NCBI GenBank assembly: GCA_030424595.1
Contig: JAUHWG010000022.1
Span: 123,344-187,343 of the forward strand
Direction of reading: 5' to 3'
Source: Polyangia bacterium
Lineage (GTDB): Bacteria; Myxococcota_A; Polyangia; Nannocystales; Nannocystaceae
Length of the DNA: 64,000 nt
The notes below the pieces were generated by a model. The model saw only the letters and a program-made list of their open reading frames with translations, was not told where the DNA came from and ran no database searches. Made by a program: the position numbers and the translations under genes. Shown piece by piece: positions 36,348-44,451 of this stretch (position 1 is its first letter; each line of letters starts with the position of its first letter).

Positions 36348-38675
36348 GTGAGTAGACCCAGCCGCGCCCTCGTCCTCCTCGCGACCATCGGCCTTTGGGG
36401 CTGTGCCCATCGGGCACGCCTCGGCACGACCGGCGGCGAGCTGGCCCTCGATCGGGTCGTCCTCTATCGATCGGGCATCGGCTACTTCGAGCGCCGCGGC
36501 GACGTCAGCGGTGACGTCCTTCGGCTCAAGGTCCGCAAGGATCAGGTCAACGATCTCCTGAAGAGCCTGACGGTCGTCGACAAGAGCTCGGGCAAGACCC
36601 TGAGCGTGTCGATGCCGCTCGATCCGCAGAGCTGGGCCAACGCGGCGGTCGGGCTCCTCAAGCCGGGGCGCGGTCGTCTCGCCCAGGTGCTCGACTCGCT
36701 GCGCGGGGCCGAAGTGACGGTCGGCCTTAAGCATCGGCGGGTCCGGGGTCGGATCGTCATGGTCGAGCGGATCGTCAACGAGGCGCCGGTGCCGAGCCAC
36801 TCCGGCGGCCCGGCGATCCAGCTCGAGGAGAGCGTCGACTACAAGCTCACGCTGCTGCGGGGCAAGGAGCTCGAGGTCGTCCGCCTCTCGCGGGTCCGCT
36901 CGGTGACGCTCCGCGACGGTGATCTCGCGCTCCAGCTCCACCGCAGCCTCGACGCGAGCGCCGGCGAGGGGATGTTTGAGCAGGTCGAGGTCGAGCTCCG
37001 CCTGGCCGGGGCGAAGGCCCACGACCTGATGATCTCCTACGTCGTCGAGGCGCCGGTCTGGAAGCCGACGTACCGGGTCGTCCTCCCGGAGGGGGACAAG
37101 GGCGAGGCGCTCCTCCAGGCCTGGGCCGTGGTCGACAACACCAGCGGTGAGGGCTGGGAGAACGTGTCGATGAGCCTGACCTCGGGGGCGCCGATCGCCT
37201 TCCGCTACGACCTTCACACCCCGCGGAACATCGAGCGCTCGGACCTCTCCGCGGCCGGGACCCGCAAGCGGGCGCGGGTCGCCCTCGGCGAGAGCTCCTA
37301 CGGCGACGACGATGAGAGCGACGGGGTCGCGATGGACATGGAGGAGCTGCGCAACATGCCGGGCGGTGGCGGCGGCCGGGACTTCACCTCGACGGTCGAC
37401 ATCGCGCCCACAACCTCGGCGGACAGCGGCTACAGCGAGGGCGAGCGGGAGGTGGCGGAGGAGCAGATGCGCGGCGCGGAGGAGAAGCTCAAGCGGAAGA
37501 AGTCCGGCCTGCAGCGGATGAGCGGCGCGAAGAGGCCTGTGCCGAGCATGGCGAACGACGCGGCTCCTCCTCCCGCGCCGCCCCAGCTCGACGCGGACTC
37601 CCTGCGCCGGAGCATGCAGGCCGACGCCAAGGCGCGGGCGGTCAGCGGTCTGACGCAGATCGACCTCGGCGAGCGGGTCACCGTCCCGGAGGGATCGTCG
37701 ACGATGGTCGCGCTGATAAACCAAGGCGTGGAGGCCGAGCAGACCTACCTCTTCCGCCCTGGCGGCGCGGGGATCGGCTACGAGGTCAACCCCTACCGGG
37801 TGATCCGCTTCAAGAACAGCACGCCCTTCGTCCTCGAGCCCGGGCCGATCTCGATCTTCTCCGCGGGCGCCTTCGTCGGCGAGGGGATCTCCGAGGCGGT
37901 CAGCGCCGGCTCGAGCGCGACGGTCCCCTTCGCGGTCGAGCCGACGATCATGGTCTCCAAGCGCCAGGAGTACTCCGGCGCCGAGATGCGGATCGTCAAG
38001 ATCGTCCGCGGCGTGCTCGAGTGCGAGAATTTTCAGCGGACCAGCAGCACCTGGAGCGTCAAGGGCAAGCCGAAGAAGAAGCCCTACGAGGTCCTGATCC
38101 GGCACCCGAAGTACGGCTCGGACTACGCCCTCGAGGAGCGCCCGCCCGGGACCGAGGACCTCGCGGACGCGTACCTGATCCCGGTGAAGATCGCCGCCGG
38201 GGCGAAGGAGGGGAGCGTGGAGGTGGTCGAGCAGACCCCCTCGCGCCTGACCCTGACGATCTGGGACGGGCGGGCGCCGGAGCTGATAAGCGCGCTCCTG
38301 GTCACCCCGGGTCTGGGCGCGGACGCGCGGGCGAAGCTCGAGCCTATCGCCGCCCTGCGCCAGGAGATCGGCACGATCGACACCACGCTGCAGGGGCTCA
38401 AGGCTCAGCAGATCGAGCTCGATCAGCGGGCGAACGAGACCCGCAACAACCTCGAGTCGATCAAGAAGGATCCCCGCGCCGGCGAGCTCCGCGGTCGCCT
38501 GAGCAAGCGCCTGGAGGAGTTCTCCAAGGAGGGAGACAAGATCGGGCGGAGCCTGGTCGAGCTCCAGTCGCAGCGGCTCGAGAAGAAGATCGAGCTGGAG
38601 GACCGCATGCAAAACCTCGACCTCACCGCGCCCGCGCCGAGCAAGGAGAAGAAGGACGCGAAGTCCGATCGCTGA
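36348..38675 (+). CDS. DUF4139 lipoprotein carrying an embedded receptor-plug-like segment
   Basis: The 775-residue product has a lipoprotein signal (Cys19 in LWGCAHR). The N-terminal region with VLYRSGIGYFERRG and VNDLLKSLTVVD and the central VVEAPVWKPTYRVVL are typical of DUF4139 proteins, as is the late beta-sandwich with NSTPFVLEPGPISIF and IMVSKRQEYSGAEMRIV. The C terminus is a coiled coil (about 690-765). Between the two conserved parts, residues about 331-362 read MEELRNMPGGGGG then RDFTSTVDIAPTTSADS, closely matching the plug start of the receptor at 19934; this is not part of DUF4139. Start GTG at 36348. Function unknown; DUF4139 proteins are envelope proteins. Confidence 0.82.
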   Translation: MSRPSRALVLLATIGLWGCAHRARLGTTGGELALDRVVLYRSGIGYFERRGDVSGDVLRLKVRKDQVNDLLKSLTVVDKSSGKTLSVSMPLDPQSWANAAVGLLKPGRGRLAQVLDSLRGAEVTVGLKHRRVRGRIVMVERIVNEAPVPSHSGGPAIQLEESVDYKLTLLRGKELEVVRLSRVRSVTLRDGDLALQLHRSLDASAGEGMFEQVEVELRLAGAKAHDLMISYVVEAPVWKPTYRVVLPEGDKGEALLQAWAVVDNTSGEGWENVSMSLTSGAPIAFRYDLHTPRNIERSDLSAAGTRKRARVALGESSYGDDDESDGVAMDMEELRNMPGGGGGRDFTSTVDIAPTTSADSGYSEGEREVAEEQMRGAEEKLKRKKSGLQRMSGAKRPVPSMANDAAPPPAPPQLDADSLRRSMQADAKARAVSGLTQIDLGERVTVPEGSSTMVALINQGVEAEQTYLFRPGGAGIGYEVNPYRVIRFKNSTPFVLEPGPISIFSAGAFVGEGISEAVSAGSSATVPFAVEPTIMVSKRQEYSGAEMRIVKIVRGVLECENFQRTSSTWSVKGKPKKKPYEVLIRHPKYGSDYALEERPPGTEDLADAYLIPVKIAAGAKEGSVEVVEQTPSRLTLTIWDGRAPELISALLVTPGLGADARAKLEPIAALRQEIGTIDTTLQGLKAQQIELDQRANETRNNLESIKKDPRAGELRGRLSKRLEEFSKEGDKIGRSLVELQSQRLEKKIELEDRMQNLDLTAPAPSKEKKDAKSDR

Positions 38676-38710
38676 GAGCTCGCGCGGGCAGGTCCAGGGT
38701 GACGCTGGGG

Positions 38711-38739
38711 CTCTGCCCGCTGCCCTGGCGCGGGCAGAG
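38711..38739. terminator. Hairpin between convergent genes
   Basis: CTCTGCCCGC pairs perfectly with GCGGGCAGAG around a 9-nt loop, between the DUF4139 gene and the convergent response regulator gene. No T-tract, but the position suits a bidirectional terminator. Confidence 0.5.
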
Positions 38740-38797
38740 TCCTCGCCAAGGCCGCGTTGGCGCAGCTCCTGCGCCTCGGCTCGAAGGCCCCCGCCCG

Positions 38798-39178
38798 CTA
38801 GACGCGGTGCGGCAGGACCTGGTTGACCCGCTCGATGATCGTCTCCAACGGGGCAGGTTTCTGGATGCAGCCGACCGCGCCGAGCTGGCCTTGGATCGAC
38901 ATCAATTCCTCGAGGGGCAGGCCGCTGATGACGATGACCGGCAGGGGTCGCTGCCGCGAGGTCGCCGCTGCTCGCCGGACCATCTTCATCGCCGTGTCGC
39001 CGCGCATGTCGGGGAGATTGATGTCCAGGAGGAGGAGGTCAGGCTGGAAGCGCATGACCGTGGCGATGAGGCGAAAACCCTTGTCGAGGGTCTCGACCTC
39101 ATAGCCGTCCTCCACAAGCGCGTTTTTGACCACGCGAGCGGTCGCCGCGTCGTCTTCCACAACGAGGACTCGAGACAT
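38798..39178 (-). CDS. Single-domain response regulator (CheY-like)
   Basis: The 126-residue product is a receiver domain alone. Acidic pocket D9/D10, phosphoacceptor D52 (LLLLDINLPDMRG), S85 (VISG) and K107 (QKPAP) are all present. The ISG and KP positions are those of an active receiver. No output domain and no sensor kinase gene are nearby. A divergently transcribed unknown gene starts 182 bp away. Confidence 0.92.
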   Translation of the reverse strand: MSRVLVVEDDAATARVVKNALVEDGYEVETLDKGFRLIATVMRFQPDLLLLDINLPDMRGDTAMKMVRRAAATSRQRPLPVIVISGLPLEELMSIQGQLGAVGCIQKPAPLETIIERVNQVLPHRV

Positions 39179-39360
39179 CCCGGAGAGGTTGGCTCAACAC
39201 GGCGCTGGCCGTCCACACCTAAACTCATGGGGCTCCATCGCGCGCGTGTGCCCGGGGCTTCCATCGGCCCGCCCCCCGATGGTACATCTAGGTCCTTCGG
39301 GCCATCCCAGGGCCTCCTAAGGCCGCGCAGCCGCGCATCGGCCCCCGGCAGAGGACACGC

Positions 39361-40317
39361 GTGAATTCAGATTTCCAACCGACGGAGATCCAGCAGGAGC
39401 TGGTGACCCTGGCAACGAACGTCGATCTGATCCGCCGCTTCCGCTATCAGGATGCGGACCATGCGCGGATGGCGAGCGAGCTAGTGCCGGCGGTCGAGGC
39501 CGTCACCCTCGAGCTCGTCGACGTCCTCGATCGGATCCATCGCCACTACAACAGCAGCGACGACGAGCCCGACCTGATGTCGAACGCCGGCATGGTCGCC
39601 GACATCTCGTCGATGAGCCGGCAAGAGGTGGTCACCCGCCTAGGCAAGCTTAAGGGCGAGGTCCAGGGGGCGAAGCCGCTGGACACGATCGGCCTGTCGA
39701 TGGGGCTCCTCGGGACGCTCCGCCGGACCTCGGTCGTCGTCGAGAATCAGCTCGCGGACACGGCGGAGATCCGTCGTCGCCTGCGCTCGCAGCGAGAGCT
39801 CGATCTGCTCCTCGAGATCCGCAGCGCCGGCTTCGAGCTCGCCCTCGTGCTCGGTCAGGAAGAGCCCCCCTCCAGCGAGCTCCGCTCCCGGCTCCAGCCG
39901 ACCCAGGACGTGCTCGGCGGGCTCATCGACCGCGATCTCTACTGGGAGCTGCCCGACGACGCCCGGGTCACCGCGAGCGATCTTCACGCCAGGGTGCGGA
40001 TGTGGTCCGGCGGCGGCGACGGCTACGACTCGGTCAGCGGCCGCCACCTCTGGCGAGCGCTGCGGGCCTACGTCGATCGCCTGCGGCGGATCAACGAGCG
40101 CCACGAGCTGCTCGAGTACGATCGCTCGATCGTCCGCATGGCCCACAGCACGATCTTCGGGCCGAGCGCCCGCGGTGAGCAGATCCCGACGTCGATGTTC
40201 AAGCAGCTGCGCAACATCGCCGGCCGCGATCCCGTGATCGATCGTCTCTTGGCGACCGATGAGCACAGCTCGGCCAACTGGCGCGAGCCGCTGATGCGCC
40301 TGCGCGAGAGCCTCTGA
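39361..40317 (+). CDS. Hypothetical helical protein divergent from the response regulator
   Basis: Unrecognised 318-residue, mostly helical, soluble protein. The N-terminal half has long amphipathic helices (EIQQELVTLATNVDLIRRFRY; MASELVPAVEAVTLELVDVLDRIHRHY), the C-terminal half reads RHLWRALRAYVDRLRRINERHELLEYDRSIV. Start GTG at 39361. Its position opposite a lone receiver gene suggests a shared promoter region, and the helical build would suit a partner of that receiver, but this is only inference. Confidence 0.75.
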   Translation: MNSDFQPTEIQQELVTLATNVDLIRRFRYQDADHARMASELVPAVEAVTLELVDVLDRIHRHYNSSDDEPDLMSNAGMVADISSMSRQEVVTRLGKLKGEVQGAKPLDTIGLSMGLLGTLRRTSVVVENQLADTAEIRRRLRSQRELDLLLEIRSAGFELALVLGQEEPPSSELRSRLQPTQDVLGGLIDRDLYWELPDDARVTASDLHARVRMWSGGGDGYDSVSGRHLWRALRAYVDRLRRINERHELLEYDRSIVRMAHSTIFGPSARGEQIPTSMFKQLRNIAGRDPVIDRLLATDEHSSANWREPLMRLRESL

Positions 40318-40438
40318 CAGGAGCGTCTCGGAGGTGAGCCCTCGGCGCCTGCGCCGGACCCCGGAGGTCCGGCCGCAGCGCGCCGTGACCCCATCGCGAG
40401 GGCGCTCTGGCGAGGTCGGGCGTACTCGCGGGGCGGCC

Positions 40439-43294
40439 CTACTCTGCGGGGGCGAGGGTTCTGCGGAGCTCGTCGAGGGCTCGGCGGCGGTGGTCGTAGT
40501 GGGGGGCGAGCCGCTGGTAGACCCGCTCGGCCCTCTCGAGGTGCTCCCTCGCGCCGTCGAGATCGCCACGTGCGGACAGGAGCTGGGCGCGGACTGTGTC
40601 GACCCGCGCGAGGTCCGCGTCCGAGACCTCCTTGCTGCTGACGAGGAGCCGGGCAGCCCGTTCGATGAGCGTGGCGGTCCGCGCGAGGTCTCCCTCGGCG
40701 ATCGCGATCTCGGCGAGGCTGAGCTGAGGATAGGCGACGTGGACATGCTCCGCGCCAGCGCTCGCCTCGATCAGCGCGGCCGAACGCTCGAGGTGCTCGA
40801 CGGCCCCAGGGGCGCCGCCGCGGTGGAGCGCGTCGCCGATCGAGAGCTCGGCATAGCCGGCGAAGATGTGGTCGTCGGCGAGGCCTTGGGTCTCCAGGAT
40901 CTCCAGGGCTCGGCGACCGGTGGCCAGACCCTGCTCTGGGTCCCCCTGCTCGGAGTAGACCGAGGCGAGGTTTATCAGGGTCAAGGCGAGGAGCGGATGC
41001 TCGTCGCCGAGCGCCTCCTCCTGGACCCGACGGGCGCGCTCAAAGAGCTCTCTCGCCCGGGGGAGATCGCCCGAGTAGAGGTACACCGTGCCGAGACTGT
41101 TGCAGGTCAAGGCGATGTCCGGGTGGTCCTCGCCGACCTCCGCGGTGAGCAGGTCGAGCGCCCGTCGGTGCGCCGCGAGGGCCTCCTCTCGGCGTCCCAG
41201 CGAGCTGAGGATGACGCCGCGGTTGGTCGCGAGCGCGGCCTCGTCGTGGACCTTCGTGCCGACCCTGGCCGCGAGCTCATGGGCCGAGTCGAAGGTCGCG
41301 AGCGCTTCGGCGTAGCGGCCGTCGAGGCTCTGGAGGGCGCCGAGGTAGTTCAGGTGTTGGAGCCGGAGGTCGTCGTCGTCGACCCGCTCGACCAGGCCGG
41401 CGGCGACACGGCCCCAGCGCAGGCCCTCGGCGCTCATCCCCTGGTAGTAACCTGTATGATAGGTCAGGTGATTTGCCGCCTCCGCGGCGAGGTGCTCCGC
41501 GTCGACGGCGAGAGCGTCCTGGAGGGCGCTCAGATAGCTCGTGAGGGCGCCCTCCATGTCCCCGTTCTCGGCGGTGATGCGGCCAAAGGCGATCTCGATC
41601 TGGGCGCGAAGCTTGCGAGAGCCGAGCTCATGGGCCTCATCACGCATCGGTCCGATCCGCGCGGCCGCCTCCTTGTAGCGGCCGGCGTTGATCTCAGCCT
41701 GGACCCGGAAGAGGCGGCGGCGGAGGGCCTCGACCTCGGCGCGGATCGACTCTTCGGCGTCGTCGATGTCGATCTGGGCGAGGTAGCCGAGGTCGGCGCA
41801 TCGTTCGGGGCGCGGCAGCGTCGACAGGAGATCCTCGGTGTGCTCGTGGAGGGCCTCGTCCGCGTCCTTGAAGAGGGCGACGACGATCTCGGCGCCGCTG
41901 CGGTGGCGACTGAGGCAGCGCTGGCGGAGCTCCAGCATGTCCTCGCGCAGGCTCTCGTCGACCAGCGCCGCAGTGCAGGTCTCGCGCTGGGCCTCGCGCC
42001 AACTGTCGACGAAGTGCTCGAGCGCCTCGTCGACGAGCTCCGCCTTGCGCTCCTTGTTGCGGCCTGGGGTCGCCATCATCGCCGCGCGGACGTTGGGTCG
42101 CTCGGCGGTCCAAAAGTCCGCGAGCTCGCGCTCCGGCCCGGTGCACTCTTCCATCGCCGCGGCGGCCTCCGCCTGGCGCCGGTGCTGGAGGCCGGCGAGG
42201 GCGAGGGCGAGGCTGGTCACGACGGTCGCGCCGAGGATCCAGCGGCGACGGACGCGGTTCGGGTCGCGGCTGAGCGCCACGAGCAGCGCCCTGACCGAAG
42301 GCCAGCGCATGTCAGGTTCACGGTGGAGGCCCCTGGCGATGATCGGGAAGACCCAGCGCGGGACGCCTGCGGTGGTCGGGGGATCCCCGAGCTCGCCTGC
42401 GAGCACCTGCAGGCGGAGCGCTCCGAGGGTCTTCGCGTCGTAGGGGCGGCGGCCGTAGAGGGCCTCGTAGAGGGCGACGCAGAGGGAGTACTGGTCAGAG
42501 CGGGCGTCCGCGCGGACGCCGAGGTGCTGCTCAGGGGCCATGTACGCAGGGGTCCCGAGGACGGTCCCCGTGCGGGTCAGGTCGACGCCAGGGCGTGGCC
42601 CCTGCATGGTCTCATGCACAGGTGGTGTCGTCGATGCGTTGTCGACACCGTGTTCGACACCGTGCTCGAGACTATGCGCAGCGTCGTCGTCGGCGGAGCC
42701 CGGGCCGAGCCCCGCCGCCCGGGCGAGGCCGAAGTCGGAGATCTTCGCCCGGCTGTCCGGACCCAAGAGCACGTTGTCGGGCTTGAAGTCGCGGTGGATC
42801 AGTTCGACCGCGTGGGCCGCCGCGAGGCCTTCGCCCGCTTGGCGGAAGATCTCGAGGATCTCGTCGCAGCTCCGCGGCGCGGCCTCTAGCCAGTCGCCGA
42901 GGGTGTGCCCTTGGATGTGCTCCATCGCGACAAAGACGGCGCCGTCCTCGGTCGTACCGACGTCATGGACGTGGACGACGTGGGGGTGGGAGAGGCGAGC
43001 CATCGCCTGGGCCTCGCGGAGGAGGCGGCTTTGGGAGGTGGGATCGCTGCGTTCACCGTGGAGCAGCTTGATCGCGACCTTGCGGTCGAGCTCCGGATCG
43101 TAGGCGGCATAGACGACGCCCATGCCGCCCCGGCCGAGCTCGTCGACGATCAGATAGCGGCCTATCCGCGACGGGGTCGCCTGCTCAGGGGGGATGCGCT
43201 CCCGCCCCGCGGTCGCGTCGAGCTGCGTCGCTGCGAGCCCATGGCTGTCGACGGCGAGGGTCGCCTCGAACCCGCTGGTCTTTCCGCTCCCCAC
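40439..43294 (-). CDS. Transmembrane Ser/Thr protein kinase with C-terminal TPR repeats
   Basis: The 951-residue product has a cytoplasmic kinase domain (about residues 47-340) with Gly loop GRGGMGVV, K76, HRDFKPDN (D169) and DFG (D187). An insertion of about 50 residues in the activation segment contains HSLEHGVEHGVDN repeats. One membrane helix follows at about 351-369, then a long extracytoplasmic part with tetratricopeptide repeats (GDLPRARELFERARRVQEEALG; YSEQGDPEQGLATGRRALEIL; GDLARTATLIERAARLL; GDLDGAREHLERAERVY). Such PknB-type kinases with TPRs are common in myxobacteria. All catalytic residues are present. Start GTG at 43294. Confidence 0.93.
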   Translation of the reverse strand: MGSGKTSGFEATLAVDSHGLAATQLDATAGRERIPPEQATPSRIGRYLIVDELGRGGMGVVYAAYDPELDRKVAIKLLHGERSDPTSQSRLLREAQAMARLSHPHVVHVHDVGTTEDGAVFVAMEHIQGHTLGDWLEAAPRSCDEILEIFRQAGEGLAAAHAVELIHRDFKPDNVLLGPDSRAKISDFGLARAAGLGPGSADDDAAHSLEHGVEHGVDNASTTPPVHETMQGPRPGVDLTRTGTVLGTPAYMAPEQHLGVRADARSDQYSLCVALYEALYGRRPYDAKTLGALRLQVLAGELGDPPTTAGVPRWVFPIIARGLHREPDMRWPSVRALLVALSRDPNRVRRRWILGATVVTSLALALAGLQHRRQAEAAAAMEECTGPERELADFWTAERPNVRAAMMATPGRNKERKAELVDEALEHFVDSWREAQRETCTAALVDESLREDMLELRQRCLSRHRSGAEIVVALFKDADEALHEHTEDLLSTLPRPERCADLGYLAQIDIDDAEESIRAEVEALRRRLFRVQAEINAGRYKEAAARIGPMRDEAHELGSRKLRAQIEIAFGRITAENGDMEGALTSYLSALQDALAVDAEHLAAEAANHLTYHTGYYQGMSAEGLRWGRVAAGLVERVDDDDLRLQHLNYLGALQSLDGRYAEALATFDSAHELAARVGTKVHDEAALATNRGVILSSLGRREEALAAHRRALDLLTAEVGEDHPDIALTCNSLGTVYLYSGDLPRARELFERARRVQEEALGDEHPLLALTLINLASVYSEQGDPEQGLATGRRALEILETQGLADDHIFAGYAELSIGDALHRGGAPGAVEHLERSAALIEASAGAEHVHVAYPQLSLAEIAIAEGDLARTATLIERAARLLVSSKEVSDADLARVDTVRAQLLSARGDLDGAREHLERAERVYQRLAPHYDHRRRALDELRRTLAPAE

Positions 43295-43567
43295 TGTCTA
43301 CCCGGCGCCGGGCGAGGGTAGCACGCTGTCTCTGGCGACAGATCAGCCGCCCCGAGGGTCGCCGGGCGACGAGAGGCTCGCGGTCGTGCTCACGTGCGAT
43401 TCCTATGCGATGTGAATCCGCGCACCGGAGCGTCGCGGTCCCTGCGGGGAAGCTCGACGATCGTCGCGCTCGCGCAGCGCAGGACCTTCAGCCCGCGGGG
43501 GGGCGAGCTTGGCCAGCCGCTCCGCTCGCATGGGCTCGGGCTCGGGCTCGATAACATGCGCCGGTTG

Positions 43568-44431
43568 CTAGGGCTTCGGCTCTGGGTACCAAGGGAGGAG
43601 GCGGACCTCGATCTCCGGATCCTCGGCGAAGGCCTGGACGACCTCGCCCGGGTCCGAGTCGCGGTAGTGATAGGGGTAGACGACCGCCGGTCTGAACGCC
43701 TCGATGCAGGGGATCGCCTCGCTCGGCGGCATCGTGTAGGGCAGGTTCATGCAGACGAAGGCGAGGTCGATGTCCTTGAGGGCCCGCATCTCCGGGGTGC
43801 ACTCGGTGTCGCCGGAGATGTAGACGCGCTCCTCGCCGAGGGTCAGGACGTAGCCGTTGCCCCGCCCCTTGTCGTGGAAGAGGCCGCCGTCCTTCGGGCC
43901 GCGCACGAGGTTGTACATCGCCACCGCCTCGACCATGAGGCCGGCGATCTCGCGGCGCTCGCCGTTGTCGATCACCTCGACAGAGACGCCGTCGAGCGGG
44001 TCCTTGAGCGGGTCCTGGAGCGGGTCCTGGAGCGCGTCTCGGACCGCCGTGGGGACGATGAGGGTCGTCGACGCCTGCCGCAGTGAGGCTATGGCTTCGC
44101 CGTCGAGGTGGTCGCGGTGGACGTCGGTGACGAGGATGATGTCGGCGGGGGGGAGTCCGCTGAGATCGGCCTTGGACCAGGGGTCGACGTAGATCTGGCG
44201 GCCTTCGTGGGTGAGGAGCAAGCTCGCGTGGAGGAGCGGCCGGATCGTGATCGCGCTGGCCTTCGGCGCCAAGCCGGGCCCGCCTGTCTCTGCCGCCGCA
44301 GCTTCGGCGCCCTCGGCCGGTCCCGCGGGCGGCGGTGTCGAGGGGGCCTCGTCGATCGCCGGCGTCGGCTTGGCGCAGCCGAGGAGCAGCGAGAGCAGAG
44401 CCGCGGCGGAGACTCGGTTCCTGGTGGGCAT
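43568..44431 (-). CDS. Metallo-beta-lactamase-fold lipoprotein
   Basis: The 287-residue product has a lipoprotein signal (Cys19 in LLLGCAKP), a Pro/Ala linker, then an MBL-fold domain with VTDVHRDHLDG, ISGDTECTPEM and PYHYRDSD. The first metal motif has Asp where the usual first His stands (HxHxDH read as DxHxDH). A repeat-rich stretch DPLQDPLKDPLDG, encoded by 12-bp direct repeats near 43995-44036, lies between the metal motif and the middle of the domain. The enzyme class resembles UlaG-type hydrolases; substrate unknown. ATG at 44431 is chosen because it gives the signal peptide. Confidence 0.8.
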   Translation of the reverse strand: MPTRNRVSAAALLSLLLGCAKPTPAIDEAPSTPPPAGPAEGAEAAAAETGGPGLAPKASAITIRPLLHASLLLTHEGRQIYVDPWSKADLSGLPPADIILVTDVHRDHLDGEAIASLRQASTTLIVPTAVRDALQDPLQDPLKDPLDGVSVEVIDNGERREIAGLMVEAVAMYNLVRGPKDGGLFHDKGRGNGYVLTLGEERVYISGDTECTPEMRALKDIDLAFVCMNLPYTMPPSEAIPCIEAFRPAVVYPYHYRDSDPGEVVQAFAEDPEIEVRLLPWYPEPKP

Positions 44432-44451
44432 CGCCTGGAGTGTACCGCTCG

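Noticed and set aside
36168..38612. Long N-terminal extension of the second prolyl aminopeptidase
   Set aside because: It lies opposite the DUF4139 gene, has shadow composition, and the family start is at 36167.
40334..42889. 851-codon forward frame
   Set aside because: Opposite the TPR kinase gene, which has clear motifs; the forward product has none.
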